From: Pterobdella sp. o SKG-2022
Taxonomy: Eukaryota; Annelida; Clitellata; Hirudinida; Piscicolidae
Length of the DNA: 64,000 nucleotides
Direction of reading: 5' to 3'
Assembly (NCBI GenBank): GCA_964035795.1
Contig: OZ038320.1
Coordinates: 18,370,589-18,434,588, forward strand
Shown here: piece after piece, positions 1 to 13,000 of the stretch
Position numbering within the stretch: the stretch's first letter is position 1
Layout: the number at the start of each line of letters is the position of its first letter
The notes under the pieces: generated by a model
The model's input: only the letters and a program-made list of their open reading frames with translations
What the model was told of the DNA's origin: nothing
Database searches by the model: none
Made by a program: the position numbers and the translations under genes

Positions 1-1031
1 AAAAAATTTAATAGTTGCAAATTAAACGGAAAACTTCAATCGAGATATAATGAGAACGGAATGAGCTCTAGTTGAGAATCGAATGAGTTGGATGATTGTG
101 ACCCTTCAAGCCACTTGCATTAATGGAGTTTCAAAATTGCTTAAAGCATAAGAACTCTCAAGAATCAAACATGCTTGAAATAAATACCTTGAAGGTTTAA
201 ATGATAAAAGGATAAATTTTTATTTTTTTGGTCCAAAAATCATTTGAAGCAAAGGCTTATTCTTCGATTTAACAGAAAAGAATACAAGTTTAATAACAAC
301 TAAGACCGTAATAAAACGTTGATTCTATAATATAAGTTGAATGATAGCGCCGCACTGACCTAATGTACTTTGCATGTTGAGCTGAAGTAAAAGTAGTTAA
401 TGATGAAACTTAGAAGTCAAAAATTGGAAAAATAAGTCGATGGTAGTAGAATTATTGTGATGGGTCGGTTAGAAACCATATTCAAATGGAAAAGTTTCAA
501 TGGTTACAATAACTGTTTTATTTGACAAAAAACAAATGATCTAATGAGATTAAATTGGATTGAAAAACTATCGTCAATCAAGAAACTTCTTGTGAAAACA
601 TTCAAAAATAGATGAAGACAAAAAGCATATAAAACGAATTTTGAAAATTTGATGAAGAAAGTTTTTTAAAAACTTGAAGAGAATGTGACAAGCCTTATTT
701 CAGAACAATTTTCCATAAAATCTTTTTTTCTTTTAACTCATACTTTTCTTTATCATAGTTATTATGGAATAGAAAAACTTGTTGTCGTCTGTCTATTATT
801 CGATCCTAACATTTATTTGTCTATCAGATTATTTATGCTTATGTTGGAGCTATGTAGTTTAGAAACTCGTGAAATTTGTTCCAATAAAATCCTATTCGTC
901 ATTTTATTGTATCATGAATTTGAATTTATTTCTTCAACAAATGAAGACAACAACAAGAGCATGGTTTATTTCGAAACAAGGAAATTCATAAATAATTTTT
1001 CTTTTTCTCATATTTTGTTCTAATTCAAAAG
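1..1031. other. Gene-free downstream flank of decarboxylase copy 1
   Basis: AT-rich sequence after the stop codon of the first decarboxylase. Open stretches here have no family signature, no convincing splice sites and low-complexity composition. I see no recognisable gene or repeat. Confidence 0.6.
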
Positions 1032-4000
1032 TTATTTGAGATTTATTTTGTTTTGAATATCTTTGAGGATATTCCAAGCGTTCACTACATGTTCCTCCTT
1101 CATCAGAGATGAACAAACTGCAAATCTCATATAAAATAAACCCCCGGTTTGAGAAGTTGTTAGGAATAATCTTCTATCATTTTTTATTTCTTTAGAAATT
1201 TTCTCTGTTTCTACGTTTCCAGACTAAAAGTTATGATGTAAATGCTAATTAGTAGCGATTGAAAGACGTAAAATAAAACACAAAGTTTTTGAAAGTTATG
1301 TTCAAATTCAAAAACTGTTTGCTTTTAAATGGAAATAAAACATGAAATACATTTAAAAACCTTCAATCGGAAACACACCAAGCCCATTAACACTTCATTG
1401 ACAACTTCAAAGTCGTTGTCTTTTCTCACCATACTTTCAAACAACTTGGCCAGGCCTATGGACTAGATTTTGAGAAAATTAAAATTAATGCATAAAGTTA
1501 AGGGATTTGTATCTCAAACCTTTCTAATATATTGTTTTAAGCCCCCTTTGCCAACAAGTCTCATCACAAACCATAGTTTTAGTGATCGGAATCTTCGTCC
1601 CAGTGGAATTTGCAAATGCTAAAAATATTATAAAGTCAAACAAATTATAGAAAATTTTAATACATTTTTTATTGGTTTTTTCTCGAAATTCATAGTGAGA
1701 CAACTTTTTTTTACTAAAATAGTTAATTTTCCAGAGATATGATATAATACTTCGGTGCAATATTATCAGTTTCTACAGTAGTAACTGTTGGCGTAGATTT
1801 AGACAACATTTCTGTCGTTGTTGTCATAATAACAGTTGTTGTTTGCGTTGATGTTGCAATCGTTGTCGAAACTGTTGTAGCTGTAGCCAATGAAGTTGTT
1901 GTTACAGTTATTGTAGTTGGCGTTGTTGTTTCTACAGTAGTAACTGTTGGCGTAGATTTAGACAACATTTCTGTCGTTGTTGTCATAATAACAGTTGTTG
2001 TTTGCGTTGATGTTGCAATCGTTGTCGAAACTGTTGTAGCTGTAGCCAATGAAGTTGTTGTTACAGAAATTGTAGTTGGCGTTGTTGTTTCTACAGTAGT
2101 AACTGTTGGCGTAGATTTAGACAACATTTCTGTCGTTGTTGTCATAATAACAGTTGTTGTTTGCGTTGATGTTGCAATCGTTGTCGAAACTGTTGTAGCT
2201 GTAGCCAATGAAGTTGTTCTTACAGTTATTGTAGTTGGCGTTGTTGTTTCTACAGTAGTAACTGTTGGCGTAGATTTAGACAACATTTCTGTCGTTGTTG
2301 TCATAATAACAGTTGTTGTTTGCGTTGATGTTGCAATCGTTGTCGAAACTGTTGTAGCTGTAGCCAATGAAGTTGTTGTTACAGTTATTGTAGTTGGCGT
2401 TGTTGTTTCTACAGTAGTAACTGTTGGCGTAGATTTAGACAACATTTCTGTCGTTGTTGTCATAATAACAGTTGTTGTTTGCGTTGATGTTGCAATCGTT
2501 GTCGAAACTGTTGTAGCTGTAGCCAATGAAGTTGTTGTTACAGTTATTGTAGTTGGCGGTGTTGTTTCTACAGTAGTAACTGTTGGCGTAGATTTAGACA
2601 ACATTTCTGTCGTTGTTGTCATAATAACAGTTGTTGTTTGCGTTGATGTTGCAATCGTTGTCGAAACTGTTGTAGCTGTAGCCAATAAAGTTGTTGTTAC
2701 AGTTATTGTAGTTGGCGTTGTTGTTTCTACAGTAGTAACTGTTGGCGTAGATTTAGACAACATTTCTGTCGTTGTTGTCATAATAACAGTTGTTGTTTGC
2801 GTTGATGTTGCAATCGTTGTCGAAACTGTTGTAGCTGTAGCCAATGAAGTTGTTGTTACAGTTATTGTAGTTGGCGTTGTTGTTTCTACAGTAGTAACTG
2901 TTGGCGTAGATTTAGACAACATTTCTGTCGTTGTTGTCATAATAACAGTTGTTGTTTGCGTTGATGTTGCAATCGTTGTCGAAACTGTTGTAGCTGTAGC
3001 CAATGAAGTTGTTGTTACAGTTATTGTAGTTGGCGTTGTTGTTTCTACAGTAGTAACTGTTGGCGTAGATTTAGACAACATTTCTGTCGTTGTTGTCATA
3101 ATAACAGTTGTTNNNNNNNNNNNNNNNNNNNNNNNNNNNNNNNNNNNNNNNNNNNNNNNNNNNNNNNNNNNNNNNNNNNNNNNNNNNNNNNNNNNNNNNN
3201 NNNNNNNNNNNNNNNNNNNNNNNNNNNNNNNNNNNNNNNNNNNNNNNNNNNNNNNNNNNNNNNNNNNNNNNNNNNNNNNNNNNNNNNNNNNNNNNNNNNN
3301 NNNNNNNNNNNNATACTCTTACGAAAAGCTTCGTGTATTAAGTTTCTCAATAAACTTTAGTGTTTGTTTCTATAATTAAAAATGCTTTTGAGTACAAATA
3401 TAGTCGGTGTTCATAATCACCCTGTAATCCACAACACTGTCTTGGTTTTCATGGTCCAGATAGAGAGGGTTTTCTCTGAAGTTTTCCGCCATGTAAGAAA
3501 TATCTTTGAACCTTTTGTTGGGCAAATTATTTTTTTTAAATCTTCGAATTTTTCATACTACAAAAATTTTTATTGTCATACAATGGCGTCAAAATTCTTT
3601 TCGAAATATTTTTCTAGCTCAGTGGTAAAGCATTAGACTAATTATCTAAAAATATCGGACTCGATTCCGCATGGGCCAACAATTAGCACCTGTTCCACAG
3701 TGCTTCTTTTTTACATTCAATTTTTAGCAAACGCTTTGAACTACAAGAAAAAGCGCTTAATAAATACTGCGTTACATTAAATTAAATTAATCAAAAAGTA
3801 TAAAAATAATCTTCTCTGTTTTGTGTTTAGTTTGGAATAATTTTTTTTATAAATTCCAGATATTGGTTAAAACTAGAATACAGTAATTTCCAATAAAATG
3901 CTAAACTTGTGCAAAAGAAAAAGATCATTCTGAAACTAACCATAAAGGGGAGCAATCGAAGTTCACTAAAAGCCATTTATGGACATTTGTGTTAAAGGTA

Positions 4001-7000
4001 TCAACGTACTGTAAGAGAATTAATATTGATTGAAATTCAGACCAAAAATTTACAAGCTTGATAAAACACTTCAGTCACAATTTATAAAAGATTAAAAAAA
4101 ATGGTTAATATTCAAACACTCGAATTACCTCGATCCCTTTCATCAAGTATCTGTACTCCGGACACACAAAAGCACACCCCGCATAAGCTGCGTCCACATG
4201 CAACCACATGTCATACTTCTCACCTAAACGTTTTTTGAAAAAATTTAATTTATATTTAAATTTTAATTAAAATATGAAATATTTTTTACATAGAAACTCA
4301 ATTAATTTAATAACTTTTGCAAATTTAAAACATGGAATCATTAGCAGGTGTATCAAAATGGCCAATATTTGTTTTGGACGAAACAAATAAGGGTGAACTA
4401 AATCGTAGCCGAACAAAAAGAAAAAAATTAAATACTTTTTGAACATGAATAGCCAAGATATAGTAAAAGTACTAGAATTAACTGCAGTTTTTAATTTATT
4501 TGTGAAATTTCTCACATTAACAAATTAATTCAAAAATCTCATGAAACAAAATATTTTTCATGAAACTCACACACGGGTCCTAAGCAATCAAGTTTGTCGA
4601 AGAAACACATCGAAGTCGTACCTAGGCATGCTACACACTATTTCGTTTTTTAAAGGTGAGTATAATTTATAGTTTTCATTGATTTGTTGATCAATCGACA
4701 AACCAAAATAGGCGTGAGTCCAGCCGCTAAGTCTTTTTCAATTTGTTCTTCAAGCAACTTTGCACACATGCTTCCTTTGCTATCAATACCAATTTTTCTT
4801 CCTTGTATCAATAAAATCTTAGCTGCTCTGGACACTGAGCAATGTGCCTTGTAGAAACAAACAATTTAGATTAACAGCCCGATAGTATTGAAGTACCTTT
4901 ACCAAACTGGTATATGACAAAACTGTATAAAGAAATATTTTCTCTTTCTTGTGTCCGCGTATAATTGATAATAGCTGTAATTTATTGACCTCCTTCTACT
5001 TTGTTAATGATATTTCAATCTCTTTAGAGTTTTTTCATTTATCTACTTTTTTTTAGTATACTTAGAAACTTCGACATACAAAAATAAAAAAATGACTTTT
5101 ATACTTATAAATTTCTAGATATATTTTAGTTTATTCAATATCCTTAAACATTGTCAATTTTCTACTCATTCTTTTGATATAATGTCAGATATTTTTTCTC
5201 AGCTTCATTTATTTAATCTACCATTATTTTTCCTACTCTATCATTTTCCCTTTTATACTGATCTTCACTTAATAAGAAATATTGTGTTGCTCATCTTCAT
5301 GAACGTTTCAACTCTTTTTTTCTGGTGTGAATGATTTTGTCTCTTCTTTTACTCACTTTCTAAGTTGTACATTTGATTCTATACTTCCTTCTAAAAAAAA
5401 CAATTCTTTCAAAAGCTCCATGGTTTGATCAAGCTTGCTTTTGCTCCTAGCAAGTCCTTAAGAAACTCAAACTGAACTACGACATTCTCATTCTAATACT
5501 GCTTACAACCAATAGCTTCTCCAATTTTTAGTTATCGTTTCCTCCAATACTTTGAACACTTTTTTTTCCTTCTGTTAAACTAGTTTTTGATTTTACATCT
5601 TGCTGAAAATTTCTTCTTAAACAAATACACAATAAATCCCTTTTTCCTTATTTTTATTTCCAAGACTTTTATGACTCCATTTCCCAAATATCTTATTTAT
5701 CAGAGCTCACTTATAATCTTTTTTCTCTTTCTCAGTTATCTTCTTTCTCTGTTGCTTGATAGAGTTCTCTTTGATGCCATTTTTTGATTTTACAAAGATT
5801 ATCAATTCGATGTCTTTTTCTTTCTCTTTTTTTGACATTATCCTTTACGTCTCGTTAAAAAATTCTCTTTACTTTTCACCTTGTTATTCTTACTTTTGTC
5901 AATCTCTCTTTAATTTTTCCTCCATCGTTTCTAATTATCGGCCTATTTCGAACACCTCTAAAATTCTTGAAAATTTTTTTTTGCCTAACTCAACTTTCAT
6001 CTTCCTAGCAACAATCTCTTTCCACTCTCTCATTCTGGCTTTCACAAATCTCGTCTACAGAAACATCTTTCTTTAAAATTCGTAATAATGTTATACCATT
6101 TAGGTAAACGCACAGCAATGCAACTTATTTTTGCTGCTTGATTATTTTTTTTGTTTCTGGTACGGCTTTCTTCTTTCTTTAGTATTGAATTCAATAATTT
6201 GAATTTTTTTTCTTATTTTTTTTATCTCAAATCATTTGATTATCCGAATCTCTGAAAGTTTAAAACAGTTTGAGCATTTTTATTCATTTAAAATATCTTC
6301 CGACTGATTTGTCAACCATTTACACCTGCACAGTTCAATGACTTTTTGAGTTTGCAGGTAGTGTGCTCGATTTCTATGATCTCACTTTCATGTGCATAGG
6401 CAGTCTATTTCATTTTTTGGTCTACTTCATGCTATTTTGTCAGATATTTTTAATATATTTAAGTTCTCTACATTTTTAATTTCAGCTGTAATTATAATAA
6501 AAAATTCATTAAGTTCAAAAAAATTTATTCTACATAACTAAATGAATTTTTTAAAAAGCAATTGCACTTTAAATGTTCCATAATGAAAATAGAAATAAAA
6601 TACCTCTTCAGAAAAGTAGGCCACCATATTATTTGGATCTGTTACATTCTTTTTTGAGATCGCTTTGCTTCTTGCACTCAGATACGCAATCAAAATTGAG
6701 TCACTAGCTGAACACTGAAAAAAAAAAAAAATTATAAAAAACTGTTTCAAAAAAAGAAAAATTTTCAGCACGAACACCAAGTTACATCGTCGAGTACAGA
6801 TATTATACTTGATGATGCAAGTTAAACAAGCTTTGCAAAAAGTTTCGACTTGCAGAAGCTTAATGTTTGTTTTTTCAAATGTGTTACTCAGGTTTTTTTT
6901 TTGCAATAATATAATACCATGAGCAAAAAAATTCATTCATAATTTTGTAAGGTTTCATTTGTGTCTTTGCATAGTTATTTTCTACATTTGCAGAGCATAC

Positions 7001-10000
7001 CAAATACATTAATATATATAATAATAATACATTGAACAGACAACAAAGAGAATAACTTGCTTCATTCTAAGCTTGGGTTTCAAGTTGATGAGGTGTTTTT
7101 TTCTACCAGCAGAATGAAATGTTTTGGACATGTGGAGCGTAACGCAGATTAAATTTTGCAACTATGAAAGTTTGAGTAAGATTTTTAGAAAAAAAATCCT
7201 GGAAAGCAAAAAATTGAGACAAACATTCGTTGAACAAAAAAAGTGAGTCATGGTTTGTAGAAATCAATTTAAAAGTTTAGATCGAAATGAGTGGTTATGA
7301 CCTTTCGTAAAAGCCTCCACTTTTAGTAAAAAGCATTAGTGACGTTTCAAGTTCAAGAATATTTATACTGTTTATAATATTTGATATTTCAATTCAAAAT
7401 CATTTTTCATTGGTCATTTATATAATTTCTCACTTGAATAATTCCTCCCCCCTTAGACCCTTCATAAAAGTGCTCTGGCAGACCAAGCAAGCGTCCCAAC
7501 CACTTCATCATCAACATCTCCAACTCAGTGCATGAAGGGCAAGATTCCTGTAAAATGAGATTTTGAAATATATTTTAAAGTTCTTTTCAGCTTGGAGTTA
7601 TTTTGTCAAATAAAATTCATAAACTAAATTTTTCGAATTTAACTAGAATGTTCTTAATACTATTTTAATAACTAAAAAAATTAAATATTAAAGCTTATTT
7701 TGAGAAGCCTTTGGTAACATATAATTGTAAATTTAAAAATGAATTCAAACAAGCACTAAAAACCCATGAAAATCCAATGATCCCCAAAGCTGAAGAAATG
7801 ATGTCACCACATATGGCAGGGACAGAGTTCGATGTTGGATAATATGAACAAAAATATGGACTATGCCAATGGGTAACCTGTATAATTAAATTATTATTAT
7901 TTTTAATATACTTTTTAGAAACATTTTTGTATTTTTAATATAGTAATTATCTTTAAAACAGCAGTTTGAGGAATTTTAATACATTTATTTAAACTTAAGT
8001 ATGGCCTACCATAAAACATGTTTACCGAAAATTACAGCTTAAGTTTGAATAAATTTATGAAAATTACTTATATTGATGTTTTATAAAAAAAAATTATTAA
8101 TTCATTTGTAAGGCACACAGTTTGCAATCTAGGTTTACTTCAGAGGCGCTTGTTTAGTCAAAAAAATTAGGACAGAGAGATGCGGCTATAAAGATGCGTT
8201 TTTAAACACTTGTGAAAAGGTTTTAAAAAAAGTGAAAAACGCAGATTAAGTAGAAAAGAATTCCATGAATGAGGCGCGGTATGCAAAAAAGAGCGATATG
8301 AAAAAGAGTTAGGAAAGACAAGCTGATGCACCCATAAACCAGAATTCTAAGACCTGAGAAAAAAGCTTACATAAAAAAGCCGGCCGATTGAAATATAAAA
8401 TATTTGCGGTAAGCCACACTAACTTAAACTGGGCTCTTTGTGCGATCCGAAATCAATAAAAGCGATCGAGGCAAGCGCGAGATGAAGAATAATAATCAGC
8501 TTGAAGGGCACTTCTGGCAACGCTATTTCGGAGAGATTGCAATTTAGAAAAGAGACAGTTTGGAAGTCCACAAATATAATTACAATAATCGAGTCTGGAA
8601 AGAACTAAAGAAATAGTCAAGGCAACGGCAATGCTAAAAGATAGGAATTTGCGTACTTGTTTGATCGCATGAAGCTGAAAGTTGGATGCTTGTATAACCT
8701 GAAAGACAGTATGTAAAGTTGAGGCTAGGATTGAAAGTTTCACCTAGTATTTTCAGTTTGGACGATATGGAAAGATTAGTGGCGTCAAAAGTAACTTCTG
8801 TAAAATGATTGGATTTGGAAAGGAGAATAGAACTGAATAGGACTGCCAGCGAACATCACTTCGCTTTTGTTGGGATTCAACATAGGTGATTATTAAAAAA
8901 TAATCAGTTTTTTGTGAACTATTAATCTCAAAAATGTAAATTTAAATAATCTATTCTAATATTTTAACAAAAATTTTTTGTTTCCGATCTGTGAGTAGGA
9001 TATAAATAAAATATCGAAAAAGAAGTTAAAATTGATTTTGTTTTAAATCGAATTCTTAGTTTTTTGAACAATTGAGAGATCGTTAATCTCTCTACATTTT
9101 TTTGACATATAAGAGTAAATAGCTGGTGTCAATGAAGTTCTTGGAATAAAATGACTCAAACAAACTTTTCTTTTTATAGTATACTGTGAATTTTCGGAAT
9201 TTTAAATTTTATTTGATAATTCGATTTAAAAATTATTTAGGTGTGAATAATGTCATTTGAAATATTTATAATCTTCAATATTTTCATTTTCATTAATGAG
9301 TATAATACAGGGATAAAAAACTAAATTATTGAAGCTCTGCTAAAATGTGATGTTTAGCATTTGCTATTTTGCTGAATGCTTGCATTAGTGCGCCTATCGT
9401 TGGCTTAAGGGGCTTTGGAAGCAATTTAAAAGCGTGTAGCTCGAAGGAGAATGTAAACGGATGTGGAACCGGATATTTTATGCTGCGATCAAACAAAATG
9501 ATATCAATCAATGATGTGAAAGAACGTAAAAACTACCGAGTTTGAAATTTTCCGAACTATATTTGTGGTAGACTTGACTTTTTTTGACATTTTGATCAAT
9601 TATTTACAATAGAAAATATTTCTTTTACAATTAAATTTAAATTTTCTGATGATCTGCTTAAAATTAGCAATTGCAAGCATTGTAATATAAAGATGATGGA
9701 ATGCGTTTAAACCGAAATGAAGTAGTTCGATAAACGTGATTAAATACTTGTTGTATATTCAATTGCATAAAAAAATATGCACTAAACACAAACGCAAAAG
9801 CTTATTAAACAAAGAAATTTTTATCATCAGAATTTACGTTATCAGTACTTGCTACTGGAAATTCTACTTACGATACGTTTTTTTTTAAATAAGCCTTTGC
9901 TCAAGTCTAGCAAATTCAATACTGACTAACTGAACTTTCATAAAAAGATTTTTTTACATAAACATTCAGTAAAATCAGCTAAATTTGATTATATGATAAC

Positions 10001-13000
10001 CGTGTAGGCCTGTATAACTCAGCTGGTAGAAGATCAGACTAATTATTTTGAAGTATCGGATTTGATAGGGTTTCGGGCCGACAATTAGAAGTTGTTTCAC
10101 AGTTTTTTTTTTCATTTAATTAATTTTTTAGTTTTGAGCTACAAAAAAAACGCGTTTTATCAATACAACATTACATCACATTACATGTTTGAATATTTCC
10201 ATTCCTCAAACCATTGTTTTTATACAATTTGAAAATTTTCAGCTCAAATTAACTACTCAAAAAGTGAGATAAAAATTAGTATAGTAAAACTTGAAAAAGA
10301 CAAATAAACATCAAAGATGAGCTGAATGGGTAGAAGGAATGCGACAAAAACAAATTTTATAGGAAAAATAAGCGAAGATTGTTATAGGAAATGAATATAA
10401 CACTAATTGAACTAAATAAAAATTCAAGTTTTGTTTTTAAGGAATATGAAAATGATGAATGTGAGAGACAAATATGTGAAGAGAAAAGAGCTAAACTGAA
10501 CTACAAACCACATTCTTAAATTCGCAAATACAAAAAGCAAGAGATGGAAAAGTACCAAATAAAAGCGCAAAATAGGCTGAATTCACACTTTACTGTCATT
10601 GTTGATTATGGTAATGTAATGCGGTATTTATAAAGCACTTTTTCTTATAAATCAAAGCGCTTGCTACAAATTTAATGCAGCGAAAACACACTGTGGAACA
10701 GGTGCTAATTGTCGACTCACGCGGGATCGAACCTGGTAACTTTTAGATAATTAGTCTAATGCTCAACAATTGAGCTATAGGGGGCTATATGGTGCTCCAC
10801 AAAGATCAGTTTTCATACCCCTGCACATAGAGGCTCATTTTTAAAATTTATTAAAGCTTGAAACTGATAGGCTTATCTTCAATTTTTAGTTTTTCAATTA
10901 TAAATGTTCATGCTGCAAGCTTGTTACTCAATGATAGATAAGAATATTGAAACCCTGTAATTTTTTGAATTGTCTCAATAGTTTTTGAAATTTTCAAATA
11001 AATGTTAAAAGATTAATTGAATTAATTAACTTGAATTTTATAAATACTATTTTTCTATATTGACTTCAATATATTTCTTTATACAGCATATATTTCAAGT
11101 GGTGTTTATTATTTACTATATACTTCTTATGCTCTCTTCACTTGTTCAAGTTAATGTCAAGTATCGATAATACTTGGACTCAGTAAACATTCATTTTCTA
11201 GCTAAATTTATTTATATCAAAATTTGAAACTTTATTGAACCTAAACTAAATAGATCATTTAAAGCGTTTGAAAATGCTACATTTGTAATAAAAATTTTCA
11301 TTTTTTTTCAAATTAAACTATTCAACGTTCAGTAATTTTGGTGAATGATATTTCAATATGAATCAATGTCTTACAATGATTTCATATCAAATTAAACTTC
11401 ATTGAAGGTTCAATCAACACTTAGTAAAAACTAAAAGCCATAAAACTTAAACGAAATTCTATTCATACAGTTATTTTTCATAAAAAATTATAATGAACAT
11501 TTCATGTATTTTTGTCGTTAAAAGATGGTACGATTTTGAAAATCGGCTTTAAAAGTGAAAATGAGAACATATCTCTTATTTTTTTTTTTGTAACTCACAT
11601 TTGGTAAATGAAATTTGGCATCTTATTACATACTTTTCATATATTTTTTTTGGTTTAATTATAATAAAATTTTTTATCAACCAAATAATAGTTTTTTGAT
11701 TTCAATTTTCAAAAAAATTATTTCAATGTACCTGGTTTGAATACAGGCTGTTTCCTTTAATGATTCTTTGTTTAATTGTTATGTTATATACACTTATTGA
11801 GAATCAAAAGCTATAATTTTCGATAAGTTTAGCCCTATCATGAAACGTTAGCAAAAAAAAAATTAAACTATAACTATTTTATCAAAATTTTTTTTTGCTA
11901 ACGTTTTATGATAAGGCTAAACTTATAGGGAATTATAGCTTTTGATTCTCGATAAATGTATCAAAAATTCCTCTTAATTGATGTTTATCGTTACAAAATA
12001 TTAAAGAAAAATACATACGATGTATCTGAAAGATATATACACATACACCTGATCATTATAATATATAGCATTTAATTATTATACTTTTACTATTATTATT
12101 TTTTATTTAAATTCCAACATTGTTTGCTCGATACAAATCTTTTCTTCATAATACACTTTTTTGTCGTTTAATGTTCTATTTGATAATTAAAATTTACTGT
12201 CACTACTAATTTTTTTTTATTTTTTATATTACTTGTTTTTTTTTATTACTTTATTTTCGTTTATTCACTAGCTATTTCAATGCTGCACCTTGGTAGAGTG
12301 TTGTGAGTTCCTTGCACAACCAACCCCAGAATTTTGTGGAACTTACTTATTTACATAGTCATATAATAATCATATTCAATCCCAATGACTTCCTTATACC
12401 TTGTTCTTTCCACGTTTAATAATAAGGCTAAACTTGTCAAAAAGTAAAACTTTTAGTTTCAAATCAAGATATAAAAATCGTTATATTTTACGTAGAATTT
12501 GAACAAGTGACTGAATCATAATTGTAGCACTTGATAGTGTGAGTTTAACTTACAAAAAGCTTCGTGGATTTCAATAAACTTCGATGAGTTTCCATTTAAA
12601 TAAATAATTGAATAATTTTTTGAAAATATATTTCAAAATTAAAAAATAATCAAATTTTGTTTCCTAACAGTTATTCAAAAAGTTATGATAAAAACCTTTT
12701 AAAAACTGAAAAAATTTATATTACAAAAATCAATATTGTTTTCAATGCATTTCATTTTAGGGCAATCAATCCATTATAAACTTCATAGATAGCAAAAGTC
12801 CTTGATATTGTAACATGAAGCTCTTAACATTTTTCGGTAAAACTTTTGGAAAATTGCAGTTTTTTCAAATATATATTAATTTTATTGCTGTCAAAAAATC
12901 TTTTCAAATTTATTTATTGTCAACTGCATTACCAAAACTTTTTTTGGGACAGTTTGCTTATTTTTCAAGTTTTTTCATTTTAGGTTTTGACTAATTTTGA

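Noticed and set aside
1723..3099. 458-codon Thr-rich open frame as a mucin gene
   Set aside because: It is a 159-bp tandem repeat, open simply because the unit is divisible by three. No signal peptide or splice context, and all variants between copies are residue-changing.
3606..3680. tRNA gene
   Set aside because: Boxes A and B are present but stems are mismatched and the same head with a shared body recurs several times, so it is a SINE.
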